From the IMG/VR virus record IMGVR_UViG_3300033143_002120, positions 1 to 36,031 of that record: 36,031 bases of DNA; one strand, written 5' to 3'. A program made the translations under genes and the position numbers. Positions 1-7,945 of the stretch are shown one piece after another. Positions within the stretch are counted from its first letter, which is position 1; each line of letters starts with the position of its first letter. Origin of the DNA: a virus. Under the pieces are notes generated by a model. It did not search any database and was not told the origin of the DNA. It was given only the letters and a program-made list of their open reading frames with translations.

Positions 1-654
1 ACTTATAGGAGTACGGTCTTTTTTATCAGCATTAACTACTAATCCATCAATTAAGATGTCTTCTGATAAATTACCAGTAGTTTGCTCTTGCCCTTTAGAC
101 CCAATTTGCTGAAATACACCTGTACTTGGTTTAGTAAGGTTTACTAAATCAGTTAATTTGTCTATTCGAGTATTAAGAGCAGCTAAGTTAGAATCAGTGG
201 CTAATTTAGGTTTAGTAATCAATACATTTAACTTATTAATCAATAAAGCACGTAATTTAACAATTTCTGCTGTATTTAACTTATCATTTGGAATGTTCTC
301 TAAACGTTCCAGAATTGCAGGAACATTTTGGTTAGTGGTCACTAACTTCTCAGGCTCAACAGGAGCCGGTTTAACAAGAGTTGTTGGTTTGCCAATAATT
401 GATACAAGTGTACGTGGTTTGAGTACTACACCATGTTCCTGTGCAATATCAGCTAATGATTCACGTTCTGCCAAAGCTTCTTTAGTTAAAGTCTCTAAGG
501 CTTTATATAATGCTTGTTTTTCGACAGTAGTATTAGCTAAATCTAAATCAGTATCAGAGATGATATCCAGGTGTGTTTCATACACTTCGATAAGTTCAGC
601 ATTATCTTCTTTAGTGAGATTATTCTTACCGTAAATACATGCTTTCTTTGGCAT
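1..654 (-). CDS. Partial gene, late-operon protein of unknown function
   Basis: A minus-strand frame opens at an ATG at 654 and stays open for all 218 codons to the left edge, so the C-terminus is missing. The start overlaps the stop of the upstream gene as TAATG, the coupling used at several other junctions here. The visible part begins MPKKACIYGKNNLTKEDN and is mostly helical and charged, with a Pro/Lys/Thr-rich linker (around residues 85-100) followed by heptad-like Leu/Ile stretches. I recognise no family. As the most distal gene of the virion operon it could be the start of a large virion or ejection protein. The coding strand is supported by operon direction and by AT-rich third positions. 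Confidence 0.8.
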   Translation of the reverse strand, partial: MPKKACIYGKNNLTKEDNAELIEVYETHLDIISDTDLDLANTTVEKQALYKALETLTKEALAERESLADIAQEHGVVLKPRTLVSIIGKPTTLVKPAPVEPEKLVTTNQNVPAILERLENIPNDKLNTAEIVKLRALLINKLNVLITKPKLATDSNLAALNTRIDKLTDLVNLTKPSTGVFQQIGSKGQEQTTGNLSEDILIDGLVVNADKKDRTPIS

Positions 655-908
655 TAAATTATTCCTGATTCTACTGCGGCAACGATGATTGCAATTATCT
701 CCTCATCTTCCCGCATAATTTGAGCTAAATATTTATCTTTATCAGCTTTGGGCATTTCTTTCTTGTAGACAGTATACTCGTCATCAGGACCAGGAGCACT
801 ATCTTCTTCTGCTTTTGGTTTCTTTCGAACTACTACTGTTACAAGAATATTAGGACCAAAGTATGTCCCACCGAAATAGGTCTTACCGAAATAAGCTGTC
901 CCAAACAT
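654..908 (-). CDS. Small protein with N-terminal YFG repeats
   Basis: An 84-residue protein whose first 18 residues are a perfect short-period repeat: an FG/YFG unit every five residues (MFGTAYFGKTYFGGTYFG). A short hydrophobic segment (NILVTVVV), a basic/acidic Lys-Pro-Glu-Asp linker and a C-terminal helix ending in hydrophobic AIIVAAVESGII follow. The start ATG overlaps the stop of the 644-residue gene (TAATG at 906-910), and its own stop overlaps the next start at 654, so it is translationally coupled on both sides. From its position it may be a small virion or tail-associated protein. I do not know a function. Confidence 0.8.
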   Translation of the reverse strand: MFGTAYFGKTYFGGTYFGPNILVTVVVRKKPKAEEDSAPGPDDEYTVYKKEMPKADKDKYLAQIMREDEEIIAIIVAAVESGII

Positions 909-2842
909 TAGGCTGCATCCACAGTGACCGAGGTACGATTACCATTATTATCAGTTATAGCAGCAACACGAGGTTTAGATTTATCCATAGCCATAAATAT
1001 TGGATTCAGAGTATCTAATCCAGCTACTTCACCACTAGCAACTGCAGCAATAACTCGTAATACATGTGCTAATGAATAGTTACCTTCAATTTTTTCATCT
1101 ATATTTATTTTTGATTGCATTTCATTAACAACATTAAAACCAGTTGTTTCATTAACAAATTTACCTAATCCCCGGGCAATCATTTGTCCATCAAATAGAA
1201 GATTATTAGTATTATCAAAAGTTAATGAACCTTCTGATATTTCTGCAGTAACTTCATCAAGAATATCATTACAATGTTTAATGGTTAATCCACCACCATT
1301 CTTACGCACACTTAATTTACATGAACCAGCAGCATTCATACTTATTGTTGGTCTTCCTAATCCAGCAATTGCTGAAGCATTTTGTGTCATGTAAACAGTT
1401 CCACCATCAACACAGAATAAATCACCACCAAGGCCATTCTTTTCAAATGAACCATTTAACCAAAAACCACTCTTCAAATAAGATTCTTGAACAATTATTG
1501 CACCTATATAATCACCTTCCATTTGACAATGCCAAAATTCAGATTTTGATAAGTTTTGTCCATTACAATCAATTGTTGGTGTACCTACTCCAATAATTTT
1601 AAAGTTTTTAAGTTGACGGTCTAATACAATATCAGCGTAAACATAAAGTGTTTTTATATTATATTTTTCTGCATAATCAATAGCTGTAGTTAAAACATTA
1701 AAAGGAAATCTTTGTGAACCATCTCCTGCAATTAAAGATTCAGTATCTATCCAAATTGCTTGTTCTAAATGTTTTATAGTTTGTCCTGACACTGTATTAT
1801 CTTTTAATAAATCTACATTATCACTATATGTATCATCAATTCCAATTGAACCAGCATAAGCAATTGTACCACCTATATTAGATGCGTCAGTTATCACTAT
1901 TCCACCAGTACCAGATACACCAATAAATGACCCTGCAACCATATTAATAGGACGAATACGACCAGCAGACCAATCAGCAATAATAACTGTCTTTGCCAGG
2001 TTATCAAAATCAATTGTAATTTCTTGATTAGGAGCTGTATTAGCAATAAAACAATCTTCAAAATTAGTATTATCTAATATAGTTAATGTACCAGCTAAAG
2101 CAGATTTATAAATAAAACCATTAACATTAGTTAAATCACCAACAATACATTCCCAAACAATATTAAAAGCATCTAATTTCCCTGTTAAATAACAATCTTG
2201 AAATTTACAATTAGTTACGTCAGACCCTATATCACAATTAATATTAACTGATTGAGGATTATCACCAAAAAATACATGACCAACAGAATGGTCACCCGTT
2301 ATATTTATACTATCTAAAATATATATATTATGAAAACCACGGGTTTCCGAAATCATATGAAAATTCATTTCTGTTTTACATGGAGATTGGCGATTACCTA
2401 CAGGATACTCAACAGAATCTGTGCCTGTTGATTTAACACTAACACATAAACCTTGTTTACCAACGAAGGTTGGTATTTCTAAGAAAGTAGGGTCAATAAG
2501 AGCTGCAGTATTATTTGTACCAATACTTACCTGGTTACGAATTTCTACTGTTCTCCAATTAACATTGCCATCAATAAAATCGACACTATATAACCCATCT
2601 TCAAACTGTATAGTATATCCATTAATAATATCCACAATACGAGGAGTACCCGTAGTAGGTGAAGTATTTAAATATAAAGGAAAACCAATAGTTTCAGCGA
2701 TACCTTCAGCACTACTATTAAGTTCTCGTAGTAATTGAAAATAGTAAGTTACATCTAAAGTGTAATACGTTCCCCCAACCAGAGTTAATTCTGATTGAAG
2801 AATTGTAATTACTTTAGTAGGCCAATCACATGATAAAGGCAT
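908..2842 (-). CDS. Large beta-rich tail/structural protein, right-handed beta-helix-like
   Basis: A 644-residue acidic protein. The central region is a long run of short strands with many Asn, Gly, Ile and Thr (for example NCKFQDCYLTGKLDAFNIVW), typical of right-handed beta-helix or stacked-strand phage tail proteins. Near residue 370 the segment GDGSQRFPFNVLTTAIDYAE resembles the start of pectate-lyase-like tailspike folds (G-DGS-x-x-PF-x-T/L...A), followed by LKNFKIIGVGTPTIDC. The C-terminus (VAAITDNNGNRTSVTVDAA) resembles the ends of other phage baseplate or tail proteins. It lies in a chain of structural genes, three bases after the stop of the 550-residue gene. No enzymatic residues are evident; a structural or receptor-facing role is inferred. 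Confidence 0.85.
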   Translation of the reverse strand: MPLSCDWPTKVITILQSELTLVGGTYYTLDVTYYFQLLRELNSSAEGIAETIGFPLYLNTSPTTGTPRIVDIINGYTIQFEDGLYSVDFIDGNVNWRTVEIRNQVSIGTNNTAALIDPTFLEIPTFVGKQGLCVSVKSTGTDSVEYPVGNRQSPCKTEMNFHMISETRGFHNIYILDSINITGDHSVGHVFFGDNPQSVNINCDIGSDVTNCKFQDCYLTGKLDAFNIVWECIVGDLTNVNGFIYKSALAGTLTILDNTNFEDCFIANTAPNQEITIDFDNLAKTVIIADWSAGRIRPINMVAGSFIGVSGTGGIVITDASNIGGTIAYAGSIGIDDTYSDNVDLLKDNTVSGQTIKHLEQAIWIDTESLIAGDGSQRFPFNVLTTAIDYAEKYNIKTLYVYADIVLDRQLKNFKIIGVGTPTIDCNGQNLSKSEFWHCQMEGDYIGAIIVQESYLKSGFWLNGSFEKNGLGGDLFCVDGGTVYMTQNASAIAGLGRPTISMNAAGSCKLSVRKNGGGLTIKHCNDILDEVTAEISEGSLTFDNTNNLLFDGQMIARGLGKFVNETTGFNVVNEMQSKINIDEKIEGNYSLAHVLRVIAAVASGEVAGLDTLNPIFMAMDKSKPRVAAITDNNGNRTSVTVDAA

Positions 2843-2845
2843 AGT

Positions 2846-4498
2846 TTACGCATCTGGAGTTCGTACAACTTTAACAGAGAACCCAGTATCACTAAATGTA
2901 CCTGATATTGGGAATGGTTTAGTAGGTGAACCACCTGCATCTACAACTTGTCCAGCAAGGTCAGTGTCAGCAGTATATACCCAAGTATTAGATTCACTAG
3001 ATAGACTTGCTAATTTTTCAAGAATAACTGGGTAAACATCTACACCAGTACCATAAGTAGCTGATAATGTTACTGCATCTAAAGTAAACGTTGTACCACT
3101 ATACCCAGAATAAGGATATAAGTCATCACCAACACCATTATCAATACGTACCCAACCAGAAGCAGGGATATTACCAATAGCAGCATCTACTTCAATAGTA
3201 CCATTACCTGAGTTATTACCAGCAGCAGAAGAGTATTCTGATTTATTAATACTTACACCAGCATCAATAGATTTACCAATGATAATATAATCTTCACCAG
3301 CAGCAAGACCTGTAACAACAACATTTTGATTATTAGGTGGAGCTTGTGATACACCAAGTAAATCAAGCATGGAATCAGTTGCACCAACATCAGCAATTGC
3401 CATTGCAACACCAAGAGATGTAATCCAAGAACCAGTAAAATTACCAGCAACAGATTCAGCACCTAATGCAGTAGTAGATACAGCATTCGCTGTTCCAGTA
3501 GCACTACCATTACCTGTAATAAGATTAGTAGTAGGAGCAACACCGGTAAGTAATTGCATATACAATTTAGAAGTTGCAGTAGCATCAGTATCATCAACTG
3601 CTAATAGTTGCCCTGTACCTGCTGTTACACCTGTACCCCATGATAATGATTCAGGTTCAACCCATAATCCAGTACCAGGTGTAATATCAATTTCATGTGT
3701 AACACCACGATATAATTCACCATTAAGACCATACATAGTCTCAGCAGTACTATCACGAGATTCATATTTAATACGATTGTAAACATCAGGTTTAGCACGA
3801 GTACCTTTAGTCCATAATGCATAATAAGGTTGTGCGCCATTACCATTGTTATAATCAACAGTTTGGTAACCTTCTGTATTAGTAATATCTGTATAAGTTG
3901 CAATCGTTGCTAATAGAACAGTGTTAAACGAATCTAATGCAATAGCACCTAGAGATGCTACAGATTCATTTGCTTCCAATAGTGTTGAAGCTTCACGATA
4001 CTGATAAGTATAACCACGAGTTTGTACTCGTACACGACCACCATCAATAGTGACACCACCAGTAACAGATTTAACAAGGATACGGCATGCATAACCTTTT
4101 GCAGCATCTGGACTAAAACTGAAACCCCAGTAACTTGAGAGTTTTATATTATTTTGAATTACTTGTGGAACTGCACCAGCATTAAATACACCACCAATTG
4201 CAAGACCAGAATATCGTTCAGCACCACTACCATAAGTGATAGAACCACCATATAAAAATTCTGCTGTGGTTGCATCAATATTTACATTACCATTTAAAGT
4301 AATATCTGTATCAGATGCACGAGAACTTGGAACAAATAAATCAGTGATATCAAGTAAATCATCACCAGCTTTTGTTGCTCCTGCTGCTAAACTACGTAAA
4401 TATACGTGAGAATCTATTACAGGATATCGTGTTGTACCAGACACATGACGTAAATCACCTGTTACTACATCAAAACTAAAATCATCAATGAACGCCAT
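2846..4498 (-). CDS. Virion structural (tail-type) protein
   Basis: A 550-residue protein with no Cys-rich, signal or membrane features except a single Cys near residue 142. It is rich in Gly, Ala, Thr and Asn, with alternating hydrophobic strands, as in phage tail proteins. The N-terminus MAFIDDFSFDVVTGDLRHVS and the C-terminal PISGTFSDTGFSVKVVRTPD are clear beta segments. The end resembles the end of the neighbouring 753-residue protein (PISGTIPTAGLTLNVSMVPE), suggesting a shared C-terminal domain. An AGAGAGG-like ribosome-binding site precedes the start, inside the end of a small overlapping gene. Role inferred from context only. Confidence 0.85.
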   Translation of the reverse strand: MAFIDDFSFDVVTGDLRHVSGTTRYPVIDSHVYLRSLAAGATKAGDDLLDITDLFVPSSRASDTDITLNGNVNIDATTAEFLYGGSITYGSGAERYSGLAIGGVFNAGAVPQVIQNNIKLSSYWGFSFSPDAAKGYACRILVKSVTGGVTIDGGRVRVQTRGYTYQYREASTLLEANESVASLGAIALDSFNTVLLATIATYTDITNTEGYQTVDYNNGNGAQPYYALWTKGTRAKPDVYNRIKYESRDSTAETMYGLNGELYRGVTHEIDITPGTGLWVEPESLSWGTGVTAGTGQLLAVDDTDATATSKLYMQLLTGVAPTTNLITGNGSATGTANAVSTTALGAESVAGNFTGSWITSLGVAMAIADVGATDSMLDLLGVSQAPPNNQNVVVTGLAAGEDYIIIGKSIDAGVSINKSEYSSAAGNNSGNGTIEVDAAIGNIPASGWVRIDNGVGDDLYPYSGYSGTTFTLDAVTLSATYGTGVDVYPVILEKLASLSSESNTWVYTADTDLAGQVVDAGGSPTKPFPISGTFSDTGFSVKVVRTPDA

Positions 4499-4658
4499 TG
4501 CTAACCACCTCTCTATTTTTAATAATATTAATTACTTCACTACCACGAGTTACATCTTTCGCGTAGTAAGATTTATATTTTTTGAAAGACATACGTTGCT
4601 GTAGCATAGGCTTCGAGTCATATATTTTTCTTAGTGCTTTTACTTTTTTACTATTCAT
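4485..4658 (-). CDS. Small basic protein, 57 residues, hypothetical
   Basis: A short frame fills the apparent gap between the 753- and 550-residue genes. Its ATG overlaps the upstream stop as TAATG at 4656-4660, and its TGA overlaps the next gene start by 14 bases. It contains the ribosome-binding site of that gene. The product begins MNSKKVKALRKIYDSKPMLQ and is strongly basic (many Lys/Arg, Tyr-rich middle), with a predicted helical N-terminus. Tight coupling on both sides and operon direction argue that it is translated; the function is unknown. Confidence 0.65.
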   Translation of the reverse strand: MNSKKVKALRKIYDSKPMLQQRMSFKKYKSYYAKDVTRGSEVINIIKNREVVSNGVH

Positions 4659-6919
4659 TATTCAGGAACCATTGAAACATTAAGTGTTAATCCTGCAGTT
4701 GGAATAGTACCACTAATTGGTTTAGCTACGTGAGCATTACCTAAAGCATCAGCTACTAATCCAATAAAAGGTTGTCCTCCTGCTAAAATAGTTGCAGATA
4801 CTGTGCCATCTATACCTGTTATTTCTGGGGATATAATAACAGTTCCAGTAGGTAAAGGGCCACCCGCTGCTGCTTCCATATATACCATAGCATCATCTAT
4901 TAATGCTTGTGTTATTTCATCTCGAACAACGACTGAAATAGGTACTGTAATAGGAGGTATCCAGGTATTTCCATTATCATCAGTGAAATATCCAACTGTT
5001 CCTCCCCCACCATTAATAACTATTATACCTTTTCCATTAGAACGTTCAGTATAAAAATCTGTACCTGCTTTAAATAATGCACGAGCTATCTGACCACGAC
5101 CCCATTCATGTACAATTTCACCAATAGCATTTAATGTTGGTACTTCACTTGTACGAGCAGCCCAATAATCATATTGTATTTGATAAGTTTTAGAATTTGC
5201 ATCAATCCAAATACTAAATTCTTGTTCAGAGGCAGCTGTCATTGTTGCTGTCCAGCCTAATCCGCTATTATTTATTGACTCGCCAGCTGCTGAAAAAGGT
5301 GTGGCGCTACGATTTTTAAGATGAATAGTTCCAGTAACACTATCCCCATCGACTATTTGTGTGACTACTCCAGTTGCTCCAGATGTATCTCCAACAACAG
5401 TAGCACCAACGGTTAATGTTCCAGCACCACCAGTAAATTCAATTACTGATGATGGATTTGTATCTTCATTCCAAATAATACCTGAACCATTAGTAATAGC
5501 AGTAGCTGGTACAGCCTCTATTACATTACTATCTGTATTTAAAGTAAATACTCCTGAAATTTTTTCTGTTGATGATTGGTCAGCAACAAAAGGAAAGTAT
5601 CCATATTTATCAATACGTAATGCATGACCACCATAAGTTGTACGCGTTAAAGTAGTTGTAGTAGCATATACATATTTTTCATGAATAAAATAACCTTCTG
5701 CATAGCCATTAACATCTGTTACTTGTTCAAGAACTAAATCACCAAGTTGAGTATGTTCATAAACTATAAGTTGAGCATCTTGTAATAATGTACCATCAGG
5801 TTCTTGTGCTGTTACTTTAACTGAATAACCTTTTTCAAGTTGATTACTAGTATTAACAGGAAAAGATAATTGGTCTTGTGTACCAATATCAATAACCCAA
5901 CCAGAATCTGCTGGGTCAATAACAAGCCAAGATTTATTTGCACGAACAGTAACAAGCGGTGCAGAATTAACCCAAAGTACTTCATCAATACGTACTATTT
6001 CTACTGATGTATCAGCATTTAATGTATCAAAACCCGCACAATCAACCATTGTCCATTTAAGAACTTCAGTATCGGCAGTTATTTCATAATAATTATTAAC
6101 ATTATTAGAGCCAGTTACGTTAAAATCCTCAAATACTCCATATCCAAGTATTGGATTATAAGAAAGAAATAAAGATTTAAAACCTTTGAAGTAAACTTTT
6201 GTTTTATCTTGTACACCACCAGCAGCAACTCGCCACTGTAAATCAAAAACTGGATTTAATAATGTAAAATCAAAAATAGATACAATTGCTCCATCTTCAA
6301 TTAAGAAGGAATCTTCCCCATCAGCACCAGCTGCAATACCGTTTTCATTGATAGCATTAGAACCATTTATAGTTCTACCATCTTGCACATAACCAACAGA
6401 CCATCGACCACCTGAAGCAACGGTAAATTCAGCAGGATTACCTTGTGAATCATTAATTTCAAATTTTAATTGTGAAACATGTTGAACAAAACCACCTGAA
6501 TTAACATTAAATTCATTGGTATAAGTGTATTCTTTTGTTACTGCGTTTACTGTTATACCACCAGAAGCAGTTCCATTCTCAACATCTATTAATCCATTTA
6601 TTGCTATATCAAATGTGTCACTAGATACTGGATTAGCAGCCCAATCTTCATTTACAGTTAAAATTCTTGTTGTGGTTGTTCCCGCATCATCAGCAATAAT
6701 GACACGTTCCTCTGTATGAGGTCCCCAATTAACAATGCACTTACGTCCAATATAAGAATTACCAGTAGCTGGCATACCTGTAGTAATTAAATTATCCAAC
6801 ACATCAGAAACTACAACTTGGTTATTACCAACTTGTTGTGATTGGTCACCAAGGGTTAACTGATTAGTACACCCTGTAGTAACAACTGTTCCTGGTGCTG
6901 CTCCGTAAGTAATAGACAT
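4658..6919 (-). CDS. Large multidomain virion protein with Ig/regulatory-like beta domains
   Basis: A 753-residue protein. Several domain signatures are visible. Near residue 340-430 is a transthyretin-like module of the CarboxypepD_reg type (SVKVTAQEPDGTLLQDAQLI with following TDVNGYAEGYF). Around 490-550 is the repeated phage-structural motif G-x-T-V-G-x-x-V-x-G-D-T-S-G-A-T-G-x-V (VGDTSGATGVVTQIVDGDSV). A second carboxypeptidase-regulatory-like domain forms the C-terminus (SVVVRDEITQALIDDAMVYM to LTLNVSMVPE). Such domains occur in tail, baseplate and fibre proteins and act in assembly or carbohydrate contact. The end resembles that of the following 550-residue protein. Structural role inferred. 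Confidence 0.85.
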   Translation of the reverse strand: MSITYGAAPGTVVTTGCTNQLTLGDQSQQVGNNQVVVSDVLDNLITTGMPATGNSYIGRKCIVNWGPHTEERVIIADDAGTTTTRILTVNEDWAANPVSSDTFDIAINGLIDVENGTASGGITVNAVTKEYTYTNEFNVNSGGFVQHVSQLKFEINDSQGNPAEFTVASGGRWSVGYVQDGRTINGSNAINENGIAAGADGEDSFLIEDGAIVSIFDFTLLNPVFDLQWRVAAGGVQDKTKVYFKGFKSLFLSYNPILGYGVFEDFNVTGSNNVNNYYEITADTEVLKWTMVDCAGFDTLNADTSVEIVRIDEVLWVNSAPLVTVRANKSWLVIDPADSGWVIDIGTQDQLSFPVNTSNQLEKGYSVKVTAQEPDGTLLQDAQLIVYEHTQLGDLVLEQVTDVNGYAEGYFIHEKYVYATTTTLTRTTYGGHALRIDKYGYFPFVADQSSTEKISGVFTLNTDSNVIEAVPATAITNGSGIIWNEDTNPSSVIEFTGGAGTLTVGATVVGDTSGATGVVTQIVDGDSVTGTIHLKNRSATPFSAAGESINNSGLGWTATMTAASEQEFSIWIDANSKTYQIQYDYWAARTSEVPTLNAIGEIVHEWGRGQIARALFKAGTDFYTERSNGKGIIVINGGGGTVGYFTDDNGNTWIPPITVPISVVVRDEITQALIDDAMVYMEAAAGGPLPTGTVIISPEITGIDGTVSATILAGGQPFIGLVADALGNAHVAKPISGTIPTAGLTLNVSMVPE

Positions 6920-6924
6920 TTATT

Positions 6925-7614
6925 TTACCAATCGTAAAGATTACTTGAGCCAATATGACGTAACCAATTTCTTTCAGGTTGCGGTATAGTGGGTAAATTA
7001 ATTTGTTCATAAGTCCAAATAATAGAATTATCAATTCTATCTGCGGCCATCAATGTAGCACCACCTGCACATGTTAAGGGAATACCATGACCAAATAATA
7101 AAAATTTTAATGCACGTTTTTGTTGTAGCGCATTTAAACCTTCTATATCCATTTCAGTAATAGAGTCCGTTACAATATCTTTTATCTTATCTTCATACCA
7201 AAACGCTTTGAACCAAGTACGTTCTTCTGTTCCTGGTAACCAAATATCATTATCATCTCGTGGAAAATCATTGCCGCGTATAATAGTACAGTTATCCCAA
7301 AGATGCATATAAATGGGTGAGCGATATTGAATACCTTCTGTACCAGCATCTATATCATCCCACGGACAACGAACATCATCTCCATCCACTTCACAAAATC
7401 TTGATTCTTCCCATGTTGTTTCATTAGCACCTGTTTGCTGAATAAGGATAATTGGATTATCAAACATTAAAACAACACGTCGATTATCGTACTCATGACC
7501 AACATCGTCAATAGCATACAAATCAATACTTAAACCAACACGATTAGTTACTGTACATACAGCAAATATTTGTGTTGTAAATAATAATAAAAATAAAGTT
7601 AGTAATTTTTTCAT
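6925..7614 (-). CDS. Protein with Sec signal peptide, Cys-containing, unknown function
   Basis: A 229-residue protein starting MKKLLTLFLLLFTTQIFAVC, a textbook Sec signal peptide: two Lys, a Leu/Phe-rich core and a probable signal peptidase I site after IFA. Cys follows Val rather than the Gly/Ala/Ser of a normal lipobox, so lipidation is possible but unlikely. The mature part has five Cys (C20, the pair CEVDGDDVRC, NCT and LTCAGG), suiting disulfides in the periplasm, plus many Trp and Asp. The C-terminus is KNWLRH-like (ERNWLRHIGSSNLYDW). It lies five bases from the next virion gene. A signal peptide is unusual inside a tail/virion operon; an envelope-targeted role such as superinfection exclusion is only a guess. 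Confidence 0.85.
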   Translation of the reverse strand: MKKLLTLFLLLFTTQIFAVCTVTNRVGLSIDLYAIDDVGHEYDNRRVVLMFDNPIILIQQTGANETTWEESRFCEVDGDDVRCPWDDIDAGTEGIQYRSPIYMHLWDNCTIIRGNDFPRDDNDIWLPGTEERTWFKAFWYEDKIKDIVTDSITEMDIEGLNALQQKRALKFLLFGHGIPLTCAGGATLMAADRIDNSIIWTYEQINLPTIPQPERNWLRHIGSSNLYDW

Positions 7615-7615
7615 A

Positions 7616-7945
7616 TTAATTTCCTCGAATTACATCTACAGTAGTTAGCATATCTTTTTTATTACGATTAACTTTTAATTGAGTAACTTGATTACCCTTC
7701 ATAACTTTAACCATATCAGTAAGAAATACTTTGTTATCATTAATTATATTAACAGTTAAGTCCTTCGCTGCATTCGCAGCCTTAACGGCTGCTTCTGCTG
7801 CTTGGACAGCAGCAATCATTGTAGGAGAAGAATCTGATATATCAATAGCTTTAGATAAAGGTTTAGCTTTAGGAACAACTTCAATAGATGCACCTTTACG
7901 TTTTAACTTTGTTATTGCTTCTTTGGTAAGAACTTTTTTAGCCAT
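7616..7945 (-). CDS. Small helical protein, hypothetical
   Basis: I place the start at the ATG at 7945, whose AT overlaps the TAA of the 867-residue gene (TAATG). An upstream in-frame ATG at 7963 would need an 18-base overlap. The 109-residue product starts MAKKVLTKEAITKLKRKGAS. It has a basic N-terminus, an Ala-rich amphipathic helix around residues 48-70 (AAVQAAEAAVKAANAAKDLT) and a mixed C-terminus ending TTVDVIRGN. No family recognised. Its coupling to the large ejection-type protein suggests a virion-associated role. Confidence 0.75.
   Translation of the reverse strand: MAKKVLTKEAITKLKRKGASIEVVPKAKPLSKAIDISDSSPTMIAAVQAAEAAVKAANAAKDLTVNIINDNKVFLTDMVKVMKGNQVTQLKVNRNKKDMLTTVDVIRGN

Noticed and set aside
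158-634. Plus-strand open frame of 158 codons
   Set aside because: It is the mirror of a minus-strand frame that is continuous with the operon, has a coupled ATG at 654 and normal protein composition; the plus-strand product is low in charge pattern and lacks a ribosome-binding site.
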